64,000 bases of DNA from Marasmius tenuissimus (GCA_029532415.1 JAQOTA010000027.1:62001-126000); one strand, 5' to 3'; positions 25,034 to 36,611 are shown, counted from the stretch's first letter. Program-made: numbers and translations. Notes: generated from the sequence alone by a model not told the origin.

Positions 25034-26902
25034 AATAGAATTGATCAGATATGAAATCCCGTTCGATGATCTGCCCCAGGTCTGATAGGCCAGATCGTAT
25101 CTTGATTTTGACTCCCAAACCGCTATCTTTTCCTGATGAGGCGGGGTAATAGTGCCTGAGTCGTGTATACACAACTCGGGCCATGGGCCCCACGCGTACG
25201 GAGAGCCCTAACAGAAATGTACAAATGGACTGTTTGCATTCGTGGAGGATCTGATATCAGATTCATATATGCCTCTAGTTTGGAGCTGCTCAAATGTCAA
25301 ACGTTAAACACTCACCAATTTTTCCAATCACCACTGGCCGGCTGGAATTGGAAGGGGCATGCGAATCCGACCCCTGCCTCAAATTTGGCCGAGTCCGTGC
25401 TTCATGTTATACAGCTACAGTAGCGATAGAAATATGAAGTTCGGGTCTCAAATTCAAGGTGAGAAGGAACATTGAACAAGAGGAGCTCACTCTCTCTGTA
25501 GAGCAAAAGAACCCGATGTGCTCGGAATCCGGTTGTGGACAGAAAGAGAGTCGCGTCAGGGCTGAGCGCTGAGCGCGCCGCAGGATCAGCACGATCACGT
25601 GTAATGAATAGTCAATGGGGCGATCATCCGTGGCCTATTTATCCTTAGGGGCACACGAGCGCGCCAATCCCCGACTCTCTACTTTGAGACAGTACTAAGT
25701 AGACTAGGGATTTGTTCATGCATTCCAGGTAGAAGATAAATAACTCAAAATATAACTTCCTGGAAACTGACAAGGGATTTATCCAGTAACAGTGGACACA
25801 GACGTGCCACTCTATAGAGAGACACAGTCACCATTTGGTTCAAAAGACTCTGAGGGCGCTGGCCAAACATTGATCAGCGCACCAGCTACCCGTTTCTCGA
25901 CTAGCAGAGCCGGGACAGCCCTAAAACTGCCTATGCTTTTGTAAATCACGCCGGGTATATTAGGAGTGCAAATCAAGATTGAGTACTGAGCCGCAGCTAT
26001 CATCAACTTGAAGGCAACAATGAAATCATCAGAGGTATGAGTTGGACGGAAACTGACCACAGTTGCTTTGACTTGAGGCTTAGCCCGAAGACCTTTGTAA
26101 AGCAAGCGAGAGCAGCTCCCCAACGGTATGGTACCTTATCGATTCGATCATACAGCTAAAGTGCGATTAGAAGATACCCAAGAACTCAAAAATTGGACAG
26201 AAACCCGCGAACTAATTTTACTGGCCCTGTTTGCGGACTTACTTCCGTGGATATCATTTATGATTTGGATTGAACTGATTCATGCTGTATGAAAAGAACC
26301 GTTTGGGTGAGTTCTATGTCTGTCATAGCAGTGGACCGGCGTGCAGACGCACAATTTAGGGAAAACATTAGCGGATGAGCATTGCGAGAGATCGACAGAA
26401 GAGCGCCGCTCGTTGCCTGGCCTTGACAGGCCGGCTCCTCGCAGCGCCCGGGGGCGAACAGTGTTCAGATTACAGAGTTGTCTCGAGGGACAAACTGTAG
26501 TCTGTCGTCTTTTGTATAGTAGAAGATCTTCAGAGAATTCATGGGCTGCTTGAAACATTCAAAGAGAACCTGGATTGTGATTGACCGAGAATACATACTC
26601 GTGAAGCGGCGACCAAACACTCTGAAAAAGGTTCTCGCGAGATTGTGGGATTCTGCAGCAGAAAACTTCATTGCAAGGAAACAGGATAGGTTGAACTCCT
26701 GAGAGCTGTCCATTGAGATTCCACGTAGGAGAGCGTGCGCTTGCTGGAGATCTACCAGTTGTCGGGATCCAGGCTTTGAATGGCGGTGTTCTCAAGAGGA
26801 AAGGAGGGAATTTTCCCCCTGAGTGACGAATCACGATTCACGAAATAAGTTGCCCGATAGGCACGTGCTTCGTATTCATGTGACTGCTCTCACGTGATAC
26901 AA
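25034..26902. other. Gene-poor stretch upstream of hop1
   Basis: About 1.9 kb with no supported gene. A minus-strand frame at 25812-26123 (AFKLMIAAAQYSILICTPN, then ALINVWPAPSESFEPNGD) is coding-like but isolated and unrecognised. A short partial copy of the repeat motif lies at 25666-25690. Confidence 0.4.
25666..25690 (+). repeat. Partial third copy of the CCCCGACTCTC repeat
   Basis: ATCCCCGACTCTCTACTTTG, then AG, shares the first half of the repeat at 22003-22046 and then diverges. It is in the same orientation as copy A. Confidence 0.5.
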
Positions 26903-26946
26903 TGATCGGGCGACGACAAAGCCCTCCTCTCAAGAGAGTCGGGGAT
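26903..26946 (-). repeat. Copy B of the 44-bp inverted repeat, directly upstream of hop1
   Basis: Read on the minus strand it begins ATCCCCGACTCTCTTGAGAG and ends CGCCCGATCA. It matches 22003-22046 almost base for base in opposite orientation, 4.9 kb away. It ends about 80 bp before the hop1 start codon, so it lies in that gene's leader or promoter. Confidence 0.75.
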
Positions 26947-26986
26947 CGCGGGCTCTCTTCATCACCACGACGTGCTCTGGACTTTG

Positions 26987-27006
26987 GTCTTTCTCTCTCT
27001 CTCTCG
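26987..27006. repeat. CT-rich tract in the hop1 leader
   Basis: A polypyrimidine run of CT dinucleotides lies about 20-40 bp upstream of the hop1 ATG. Such tracts are common near fungal transcription starts. A similar CT run precedes the start of the oxygenase-like gene at about 10025-10043. Confidence 0.5.
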
Positions 27007-27024
27007 TCCTTTCCTTTTACGAGT

Positions 27025-30000
27025 ATGCAAGCACAGGTAAACCGCACAGAACAAGTTGTATCCGCCGCCCAGAGCGTTGCCGTGGTTCAGACGTTGTTAA
27101 GAGCAGGATTGGGCTGTATAACTTTTATGAGGTACAACGTTCCGTTCAGCGGCCTTGCAGACCTAATTCTAATTACCTCTGATATAGGGACCTTCTACCT
27201 CAAGACAACTTTGTCGAAAGTAAGCGCCACAGCCTAAAGGACTCTGTATTCGAGAAATCAACTGATGGACCCTTCGCAGGCCATTTCACGACCGCAGAGG
27301 ACGGAAGATCATATTCGTCCAACTCGAGTTTCTCAACACCAGACCGGCAGAAGAGAAATGTTAGTGGGTTCAAAATAATGGTACGGGACTGTTTACTCGT
27401 AATCGGAGCTCTCTGACCAGGTATACGCAGAACATGTGCCGCGGCTACACAGACGAAGCAGATAGGATACTCAACTACCTGGTACGACTCGATATAGTTT
27501 TGACAAGCCTCGCAGGACTAACTCCTTGGGTACCAGGAATATGGAATCTTCGATGCATTACAGAAACAATACCTGCGAAGCTTCGTTTTTGCGATTTATC
27601 TGGTCAGTGCTCCATGCGCGAAACTGGGTTGTACCCGGCTGACATAGTATCTGAAGGATAACGAAGATCCCAACAAGTCCGTCTGCATATATGCGCTCAA
27701 ATCTGTGGATCTGACCTCCCTCGTAGTATCATAGAAGCATACACCTTCAATTTTCGAGTGAGTACGATGACAGAACGGGTTGGGTGAACATCCTAATTTG
27801 TTTTCAGTATCACACTATCGCTGGAACCAATACCACTGTACCAATCATGACCCTCGGGGATGATCTCAACAAGATGTCGCTACACGACAGGACGAATGAT
27901 CCCCTTGTCGACTCGGCGAGAAAGGGCAAGATTCCAACACTCAAAGATGTGAAGAAGAGCGTAAAGGTGAGGCCCCATCGGGAACGTTGGGATCGTTGGA
28001 CTCTAAGGAAGCCTTGATAGGCCTTGTTAAAAAGTCTCATCACCTCGATGTCAAACATGGATATTCTCCCAAGTAAGCCCAGCATTTACCATGCATCCAT
28101 GTTCTTACATTCCAGCAGAACGTCGTTACGCCTCTTTCAAGCTGTTCTATACTGAGGATACGCCATCGGAATACGAACCACCTCATTTCAAACCTGGGAA
28201 TTATGAGAAGGACAAATGGCATTTTATGACACACGATTTTGACGAGGTACCAGACAGATGGAGTGTCGGCAAAATTGACTCAGGATACCATGCGTGCGTC
28301 TCTCGTTTTGTTTCTTTTTTTGTTTTTTTTTTTTTTTTTTTTTTTTTTTGTGTGGCGATAGTGCTAAGAGTCATTTCAATCCAGTGTCGAAGTCAACGTC
28401 AGTAGCATTGCCACGTACTTGCCTTCGTCCACGGAACACGACAATGAGCCGTTCGCTGGCCTAACGAGTGTCCGACCAAGTGCGATGCCGAGTGTTACCC
28501 CAGCCGAGGAGGAGACTCGACGAGCAGAGCAGAATGAGAAGCAGTTGGAGGATGCTGAGAAGCGAAATGTCGTTTGGAGCGCTGAAGGCATCGAGGTCGG
28601 AGACGCTGATGGCGACTACGATCTTGACCCAGAATGCATCCAACCTTCGCCGCCGCCCAATGTACCTATCGGTATCCGAAATGCAGAAGGCGGTATCGAT
28701 CCCGTACCGGAACATACCGAGGCAACTGCAATGGACGTAGACGAAGCCCAAGTCTACGGAGCTACCCAGATCATCCCTACGCGGTTGCAAGAAATCGTCA
28801 GTACCTCACTGTTCTCCTTTATTACCTATGCTTATTACTCTCCACCAGTTGACGAACAAGCCCTCCAGTGATCTCATGATACCAGAGACCCAGAGCGTGA
28901 TTCCCACTCAGGAAGCCAGCGCTGGTAGCGGCCTTCCACCGTCCGATATACCTCCACTCGACGATGACGACGATGATATCTTGGATACCCCCACCCCAAT
29001 GCCGAGGGGGAGGAGCAGCTTCCATCGTCAGATACTCTCTCCACCGAGCTCGCTCTCCTCGATAGAGGAGATTCCGGAGACTCAGATAGTGAACGACTGC
29101 ATGAAGGTTGACGATACTGAAATGCTCGGTGGGTCTAATGTCCCCCTTGCTCCTAACAGAGATCTAAGAACTTCTGATAGATATGGAGACTCAACCTTTC
29201 GACTTTGCTGCCACTCAAACTGTCGACACCATCGAATCATTTGGCGACGATAAGGCGCCGGAGAATGAGCAAGCCGTCAAGAAAGCCGTCACCACGAAAC
29301 CTGACGACGGTGTCATTGATTGCGAATGTGGTATCTCGGTAAGTCTTTACACGATATAGTGAAATGGTGATGGTGGTGATGCAGTCTATAGAAAGAGTGT
29401 GAGGTTGTGTTCTGCGAGAGCGAGTGCAAGCGATGGTATCATCTATGGTGGGTGATCGGGTCTCTTCTATCTCTCCTTTGTGGTTAATTCGCCCACAGGT
29501 GCATGGGCTACCATTCCGAAGAAGATACCAGACTGCCTCAAGCGTTCACCTGCTTTGACTGTTGCGTTCACGCTGACCCTTCCTGGGAGCTGATCAAAGT
29601 CGACCTGTATCCCACCATGATGACGAAGTTCAAGGAGCTCGCGATTTTCCGGTACGTCGAGGTGTCCGACTGTGATACGTTGCTCTTTTCACACCGTTCA
29701 TCCAGACGTGCTATCAAGGTCGCTGAGGAGGAAAATCCAAGTACGATCGCAGAGTTTGCGAAGCACATGGGTAATATTTATTTATACCCCATTCGATCCG
29801 ACGATAAACGAGTCTTCGTCACCAGGATGCGACAATGCTGAGGCACGACAACTCTTCAAGCGTTTGGAGACAGAAGGTTTACTGGACGAAATGCGTAATC
29901 TGTCCCCGTGTACTGATCATTGAACATCACCAGGCTTTATCGTAGAACAATCAACGACCATCAATGATATCGGCTTGGTTGAAACTCGGGCTCGCGCGAA

Positions 30001-30402
30001 GAACAAAGGGAAATCGAAGCCAGCTCAACGTCGAAACGTTCAAAAGCCCAAGTACACATTCAATCGTCAATCAGTGAAGACCCAGACGTACCAGGACTAC
30101 TTCAATCCGGACCGCGAAGTCGAAAGTCGGCTGCTTGATATTCCTCAAACTGTGAGTGATCCCCTCCTCCGATTGCCGGACGCTTGCTCATTCTCCAATA
30201 GAAAGCTGGCTTCAAGGCAAGGAAACCGCAAGTACCTGCCCTCAATGTCGTCAGCCTACCGCAAGAAACGCAGACACAAGATGAAACGCAGCTGTTTACT
30301 ACTCCTCCTGCTGTAAAGCGCACTGCAGAAGACATCGTCGAAGCTAGGCCCAAGAAGAAAACTAAGATCTCTCTGGCTCCTCCCGTTGACCTCGCGGAAT
30401 GA
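27025..30402 (+). CDS. hop1: Hop1-type meiotic HORMA protein with PHD finger
   Basis: Nineteen exons, all phases closing, give 799 aa: 27025-27131, 27188-27219, 27280-27380, 27431-27481, 27537-27602, 27648-27676, 27727-27757, 27808-27966, 28021-28072, 28116-28293, 28385-28796, 28849-29128, 29181-29338, 29392-29447, 29499-29651, 29706-29770, 29826-29876, 29934-30151, 30202-30402. HORMA domain about residues 10-270 (LLRAGLGCITFMRDLLPQDN, CRGYTDEADRILNYLEYGIF, RRYASFKLFYTEDTPSEYEP). A linker with six TQ sites at about 395-515 resembles the Hop1 SQ/TQ cluster phosphorylated by Mec1/Tel1. A C4HC3 PHD-like finger lies at about 545-592 (CECGIS, FCESECKRWYHLWC, FTCFDC). The C-terminus is basic with more TQ sites. 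The family sits on meiotic chromosome axes and controls homologue-biased recombination. Confidence 0.9.
28323..28349 (+). repeat. 27-base T run inside a hop1 intron
   Basis: An uninterrupted T tract in the intron between exons 10 and 11 (28294-28384). It acts as, or extends, a polypyrimidine tract before the acceptor at 28384. It is likely to vary in length between strains or sequencing runs. Confidence 0.85.
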
Positions 30403-30757
30403 TTGGCGGATTCTCGTCGTTGACCTCTCGCCTCCCCCCCGTTCCCTCCGCTTCTCAGACGCCTTGCTGGTGATTCAGGCTGCTGACAGTTTCTCTGTCC
30501 CCCTTTCGGGGGTGCTCTGCTCGATTGCTTTCTCTTCATTCGATGCCTGCATGATGATTGTATTGTACTCATTAATCGTTACTGAATCTGGATGACATCG
30601 TCTAATTGTACTCTTTCTCGGCGAAAACCGCCCGGTTATCAGCTAGCTTAGTGCACGTGGGAGATTATCGGTAAATACTGGATTCGAAGCGATTCATAAA
30701 TACAGTTGCAGTCCAAAAAATGGAAACGAACACATTCTTCTAGTATTCGGGCGAGCA
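30403..30757. other. Convergent 3' region
   Basis: 355 bp between the 3' ends of hop1 (+) and the heptad-repeat gene (-). AT-rich in part. No gene is seen. Confidence 0.5.
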
Positions 30758-32488
30758 TCATCGTCTGTGGATGTTCTGGTACCGCAGCTTTTCCTCCTCC
30801 AAATCTGCCCAGGCTTCTCGATCAGCTGCCCAGGCCTCTCGTTCGCTTGCCCACACCTCCCGACCCTCCGCCCAAGCTCTCCTTCCGTCCGCCCAGGTTT
30901 GGCGCCCGTCTGCCCAAGTCAAACGTCCCTGTCCCCACGTTTCACGCCCGTTCGCCCAGGCTTCTCGCCCATTTGCCCAAGCATGGCGACCCTCCGCCCT
31001 TCCTCTTTGTGCTTCCATTCTGCCTTGTTCTGCCTCTGCTCTGGCCCGCTGAGCCTGCGCATTAGCCTGCGTCCTAGCCTGCTGGGCCTCCAGCATGGCC
31101 GCTCGAACCGATTCCCTGGCGTCTAACCTAGCCTCCTCTGCTTCCTCTCTCGCTCGCTGAGCCTCTGCTCGAGCCCATTCTATCTCTGGAGAAGTCACAG
31201 ATTGGTCGTCTAGACCAGCTTGAGGGTGAAAAGGTACTATCTGTTCCTCTGAATTACCCGTGGGCGGAGTTGGTATTTCTGAAATACTGCGATTTTCAGG
31301 TGGTCTTGGGTCTTCCAGAATGTAACCTTGAGGTGGGTGTTGCCCGAGCTCCTCTATTTGTCGGGGCTGAACCGGCATGGCCCGTTCATCAAAGCTAACG
31401 CGGGCCGGAGCTGGTCCCTGTACCTCCCCCAAGCTTTCTACATCTGACGACGAGTCTTCCTGTTTGTCTCCTCCCGCAGCCGATCGGCGCTCTTCAGACG
31501 GTGATGCAGAGGCCTCGTCCGACTCAGCTTTCTGACTCTCCTCCGACCGTTGAATGTCCTGTGGTACGTGGAGGCTACGAGACAACTCGTTGACGGAGGA
31601 TTTGAACGTAGCATTATCATGATCCACTACACGCACAGTCCCCTTCTTTGCGGTCGTGTACATTCGAAAGGGGATGTTCCCATCGCCCTCCGGAGATACA
31701 GAACCTGATTTGAGCTTCGGGTTGAACCTTGGCTCGCTTCCTCCGCAGTCGATCTTTGTTACCATACAAAGCTTGGCAGCGAAAAGGACGCTGTCCCGGG
31801 CGGAGAATCCATCATTGGATTTAGGTGAGAGGGATTTAGATACATGCTTGGCAATTTCGCAGAACTTAATGAAGGTAGGCGGGTTGCTCGCGAACTCGAT
31901 GGTGTATACCAACGCGTGTTGGCCGAGGGACGTAGGAGGGACTTCAGGACCATGGGCTCTCTCCTTTGACTCGGAAGTGGGATTGTCAGAGGTGACTGAT
32001 GCGGATAGTCTGGAAGTTGGAGGGAAGGGAATGCCGGGAGAGAGCTTCAGCAATGATGGAAAGTGGCTGGGCTTCCAGCTCGATCTCCTGGGTCGGACAG
32101 TGACAATTCTATCACTGTCCGAACCCAAGGGCTCTGGATCTGTAGGAGACAATGTCTTTTCACGGTCGCCTTTCTCTTCGCCGACGTGTGTTGGCCATCT
32201 AGCCCGCTCAACGGTGATGACGGTGTGTGAACCTCCTGGTAGCCTAATCATAACTCCGACGATTGAGTGCTCGATTTCCCCTACACGGGTTAACAGGACC
32301 AGTGATTCCACGAGACATTCACCGTCGAAGGCGGGCTTCAATTCCAGGTCAACCAGACGTACTGAAAGCGCTGGACCCGTGTTGTCCCTCGCGTAACAAT
32401 TGTTCACGAAATAGCGACTGTCTTTGAGTTCCTCGGGGAGTTTGCCGGATGAGCAAGGAAGGATAACCCTCACAAGACGGGGGAACAT
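30758..32488 (-). CDS. Unknown protein with C-terminal seven-residue W/R repeats
   Basis: A single open frame of 576 aa from ATG at 32488. Residues 1-110 look globular (FVNNCYARDNTGPALSVRLV, IEHSIVGVMIRLPGGSHTVI). A Ser/Pro-rich, charged middle follows, then an Ala/Arg/Glu-rich coiled-coil-like segment (RAEAQRAREEAEEARLDARE). The end has nine imperfect heptads: HAWANGR, EAWANGR, ETWGQGR, LTWADGR, QTWADGR, RAWAEGR, EVWASER, EAWAADR, EAWADLE. The spacing suits a helical repeat presenting a Trp stripe. No signal peptide or membrane segment is seen. I recognise no family. It is unusual here for being intronless and over 500 aa. Function is unknown. Confidence 0.72.
   Translation of the reverse strand: MFPRLVRVILPCSSGKLPEELKDSRYFVNNCYARDNTGPALSVRLVDLELKPAFDGECLVESLVLLTRVGEIEHSIVGVMIRLPGGSHTVITVERARWPTHVGEEKGDREKTLSPTDPEPLGSDSDRIVTVRPRRSSWKPSHFPSLLKLSPGIPFPPTSRLSASVTSDNPTSESKERAHGPEVPPTSLGQHALVYTIEFASNPPTFIKFCEIAKHVSKSLSPKSNDGFSARDSVLFAAKLCMVTKIDCGGSEPRFNPKLKSGSVSPEGDGNIPFRMYTTAKKGTVRVVDHDNATFKSSVNELSRSLHVPQDIQRSEESQKAESDEASASPSEERRSAAGGDKQEDSSSDVESLGEVQGPAPARVSFDERAMPVQPRQIEELGQHPPQGYILEDPRPPENRSISEIPTPPTGNSEEQIVPFHPQAGLDDQSVTSPEIEWARAEAQRAREEAEEARLDARESVRAAMLEAQQARTQANAQAQRARAEAEQGRMEAQRGRAEGRHAWANGREAWANGRETWGQGRLTWADGRQTWADGRRAWAEGREVWASEREAWAADREAWADLEEEKLRYQNIHRR
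30795..30983 (-). repeat. Tandem 21-bp units encoding W-A-x-G-R heptads
   Basis: Nine consecutive 21-bp units (189 bp) encode the heptads at the C-terminus of the 30758-32488 gene. On the + strand each contains a variant of GCCCANGC. The units differ at synonymous and non-synonymous sites, so the array is not a very recent expansion. Confidence 0.75.
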
Positions 32489-33630
32489 CGTATGAGGTGG
32501 AGGGGGTGCTTGGTGGGAGTGGCAAGAGGCATAAATGAGGTCCGTCCGTTACATATGAACTGAAGCGCGATCGCCTCGAGATTCAACACGCCTGAGTGGC
32601 GGGGCGGCGTTTAAGTTTATAATATCTCCTCCTATCATGACGTTAGGGCAAGCCCTATGAGCAAAAGCGCAGTCCGTGAGCAGAGATTTCGTCTTAAAGA
32701 GAGCATAGAGCAGAGAACGAAAACCTTGGCAACACAAGACATTGTTTGAGAGAGGGGCGTAGGACTCTGGGAGTAGTGACAAGTGCCCAGGATATAAAGA
32801 GATCTTCCGTTATTTATACCTAGGCATGCCCAGGGCATGCCTCGTAATTAATACCATTGTATAACTCAGCATCGATCACAACATGAAGGCAAGGTCCGTA
32901 AACAAAGGGCTGGACCGTACACCATGAAGACCGGGAGAAGAACACGTGTCGATTGTGAAGGTCTAGTAACTCAGCATAGACGGAGTCACTTACTAGGTAA
33001 ACTACAATCTACCGGGATGTACGCCCCTCTAACGAGCCCAAACTGTTGTAATGCAACAGCAGGGAGATACGGAGGTGTAGTCTATGCCATGCACCATTAC
33101 TTCATCTCCTGCGAGGACCCCGCGAGAGAAATCACCCCATACTGGGTTCAAGACGTTGGTGTGAAGGTAAAATCGCGAGGGGATGAAGAAAAAAAAATTG
33201 TGTGCTTTGACGTGCTTATATATGCCAAGTTTAGGGCAGGTCAAACATAGTGCTATGCCGATTTCGGCACTTCGGATATTGCCGATTGACTTCAGTACAC
33301 AAAGTACGTACCCCTCACTTTCCATTGTCCAGTCAACAGCCTCGGCCCACCACCTTGAGGTTCAATAAGCCTTCGTCCCCATGAAAAGTCCGGTGTAGGA
33401 TCAGAAAATGGGACAACGTTCCCTCCGTCAAGTACATCTGGCCGTCAAGCGATGATCCCAGTTGGCAGCTCATAACTTTAGCTCGGAAATTCAAGTTCAC
33501 CAAACCGCTACACCAGCGTTCACACCAATAACCAGCGAAGATGCGTCAATAATGTTAATTTTCCAAAACCAAAACTCGATAAATAGCGAAAACAAGGAGT
33601 CTATATTCTGACAGCCCGCAAATATATCCC
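32489..33630. other. Intergenic stretch, no gene seen
   Basis: 1.1 kb upstream of the heptad-repeat gene and downstream of the dioxygenase gene. Only short unconvincing frames on either strand. It must hold the heptad gene's promoter and the dioxygenase 3' end. Confidence 0.5.
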
Positions 33631-35211
33631 TCATCGTGCTGGAATAACCCAAGGTTAGAGTGCAAGAACAACAAAGCATAGCCCGAATGGCACTCACCCA
33701 AGCCAAAGGCTCCCCTGGAACGTCGGAATGCGGTTGTCGAAGAATCAGCGGAGCTACTCGACTCGGTCGAGTTGAGGTAGTTAGTGTTCGTGATGGAGTA
33801 CGAGGCGGAGGAGTCGACACCGACGGCTGTAATCGGCAATTCGTCATAATGAATAAAGGTGGCGGACACCAAAAGAGACGTACTGATATAACCAAGAATG
33901 CCGTCCTCAATGCTGTCACCAAGAAGCTCCAGGGCGAGGAACGCATCGTTTCCGTCCGCGTTTGCTTGCTCCAAAATACCATCGGCATCGTTGTACGTAC
34001 GCGAATTCTCAGTGTTGTCGGTGTAGGGGCTCAACGCATAAACCTGGTCATTCCACTCTTCATCGAAGAAGAACTGTCCGATGTGGAGAAGGCTTCCCGA
34101 GTGCGAGATGAGAGTGCTAGAGACATTGGATAGATGTTAGCAAGGACCTAGTAACGCGAGACACGGAGTCAAACTCACCCATTCTCAGACGTGGAGTAGT
34201 TCATGTGAACCATGGTATGGATGTGTGCAGTGCGCCCAGAGTAGAATCCGGGGTAGATGGTGGCGAGCTCTACGACACCTCCGGAGCCGGTGGCAAATCC
34301 ACCTCGGAGGAAGGTCTCGTTGCGTTCCAGGGCCGTAGTGCCCATTGGCCCTCCTCCTCCTCCACCAGGGGGAGCAGACATCGACGACGTGGGAGCGTCG
34401 GTCGAGCCGCCGCCGGATTCTCCAGGGGGGGGACCCAGGCTCGTAGGGTACCCGCCATAAACCCCCGTCGCGTTTGCTGTGAATGATCGGGTGCGTCAGA
34501 AAGTGTCTTTCCTAAAACCTGGTGTAGTTGACTGACCTGCCCAGATTTCGACGAACACGTCGTCCATAGGAGTGCAGGTGCTAACATCCATGACACCAAT
34601 ATCGAGAATAAGCGTAACACCACTGAACGTGCTGTCAATAAAAAACATATGCGAGTATACAGAGGAGACTTACGACTGGTCCTCCCTGAGGTCCTGTCTA
34701 ACCATCTCGTTGTTGATATAATACGGGCCCTCAGTGACCTCGGGGGCCATGATGCAAGTGGTGCTGTCGATAGAGATCTGCATAAGTAGTGTTTGCGAGC
34801 ATGAATTGGTTTAGTAAGTTCTCACTTTTGAAGGGTGGAATAATGAGGAGCCTCTGCAGTGGAAGTGCTCGAAGCGGAGCCGGAGGACGAGGACTCCTGG
34901 CGCTTTGCAAGCGCGCGCTTGGCCCGACGTCGAACATTGAACGCCGCGATATCTGCCTGGCACGCCCTTGCTTGAATGTGGCGCTCACGAGCGGCCAACT
35001 AGAAGGAAGGTCAGCACTAAGGTCATAGCCACGGAAGTGTGGCATTGCTAACCTCTCGTTTGGCAAACTCTTCAGGACTATGGTGAGGCTCTGGACCGGG
35101 ATGAGCTAGAAAGCGCTGTCAGAAAGAACAGCGAGAAGTCGAGACGCGACGGTACATACCCAGCACCGCGGTACTGAGAGTGACAATAGCAAGAAGAGTG
35201 TTGAATTTCAT
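33631..35211 (-). CDS. Secreted intradiol ring-cleavage dioxygenase
   Basis: Eight exons (35211-35160, 35105-35053, 34998-34826, 34763-34674, 34631-34537, 34476-34179, 34116-33698, 33638-33631) give 395 aa with closed phases. Residues 1-18 are a signal peptide (MKFNTLLAIVTLSTAVLG). A basic RRRAKRALAKR region precedes LQNTTCIMAPEVTEGPYYI, the hallmark of fungal extracellular intradiol dioxygenases. The non-haem Fe(III) site is visible as a Tyr in GVYGGY, and as YPGFYSGRTAHIH with Tyr and two His. The family opens catechol-type rings and fits breakdown of lignin-derived aromatics outside the cell. A Gly/Ser/Pro-rich insert lies just before the catalytic C-terminal half. The final coding exon is only 8 nt (Ala-Arg-stop); reading on through the last intron would add an unrelated tail. 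Confidence 0.88.
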
Positions 35212-36611
35212 CGTTGAAAGCTGAGGAAGGAATGTCTGTGTTCTTCGAGAAGAACTTTGTGGTCTTTATATACCTCGACACCAAAGTGCGACTACCCGGA
35301 CGGCGCAGTCTTGACCCCTACCATTCATGAATCAGTCCTTGCTGTTAATCGCACTTGCGTCACGACAAAAAACCAAAACAACGGGAAAATAGAAGGCGCA
35401 CACATCAGACAAAATGTGGAGCCCGGGGAGTGCTCGGTCTACGACTGTATTCAAGAATGGGCCCAAGAGTCCGGTGGCTCGCTTGTTTGAAGAGGGAGAA
35501 GCACAACTCCGAAACTTCACCATCATGAATCTTACCTCCCCCACCTGTTTACTGCTCATTGGAGAAATTGGTTGAATGAGTCTGAGGCTAGAGAGATTCG
35601 CCTCATGGGCCAGAGGACATGAGTAGAACCACCAGTAGCTGTTCTGCCGACCTCGTTCATTGGAATTCGACCGAATCGACCCACTACAAGATCATTGTGA
35701 TTTCTTGCCACTGGGCGGTGCCAGTACCCATGACTCCGAGCAATCGCAAGCCCAGAAGTAAAGCAAACAGATCCTCCTTCCAGGTCCTGTTCAACAGTGT
35801 TCGCCCCATGTGCTGATGAAATAGAAAGAAAATGATTGGACGATACATTCAATGCCAAGCACTGGTCGTCGCGAAGGGCGAATGGTCGGGTGATGGTGGC
35901 CACCGCCGTCGGCTTCTTGCTCAGCCAATTGCATCATTCATGTTACGAAGTTGCTGCGCGAGAAGACTTGCGCAGCGGTTGTCCAGACGCCAAAACATGA
36001 CCATAACTCGTAATGCCTTGATATTGATATAGTCGCCATAGTATTGAACACATCGCAAATTCTTGAATACATCCGAAGGCGAAAACGTCCTTAGACTTGT
36101 GGTTGGTAAGTAAAAAGTGCAGGATAGGGGAGGCGAACGGAAAGAAAAAATAACTGGGGCGTCAACAGCAGAGCGTAGATCGCCGACAGGGAGGACAATT
36201 GTGGATTTAGAGGCGTGAAGAAGGAGGCGCGCGAAAAAGTGCCCGATTTATCTAAGAGTCACTGAAAATACCCTTGAAATGAGTTCGAAAAGTGTTCGGA
36301 GGCGGGAAGGGAAACCTTATATGTGCAGAGTCAAAGCGTCAAAGCCTACGTATGTGCCCGAGTTAACCCCAACTGAAGCCCAAAGAGAAGAGACAGATAG
36401 TGGAGGAGCTTTTGATACAGGTACAGGATAGGTGATTGCCAGAAAAGAGCGAGACCGTACAAATGAATGAGTAAATGTACATATATGAATGCAACAGGCG
36501 GGCAAAAGAGGATGAGAGGGGTAGAACGTAGCTAGATAAGGATCCCCAGAGTTTTTCCGCGGTTGTGATGTATCCCATCTATGAGTTGTTGAGCCTTAGG
36601 AGAGCAGACGA
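35212..36611. other. Intergenic stretch, no gene seen
   Basis: 1.4 kb between the dioxygenase start and the Doa1 3' end. It holds the dioxygenase promoter. Frames such as 35556-35903 (-) have no splice context or family I recognise. Confidence 0.45.

Noticed and set aside
31656..32396. 246-codon + strand frame
   Set aside because: It is the antisense shadow of the intronless heptad-repeat gene on the other strand.
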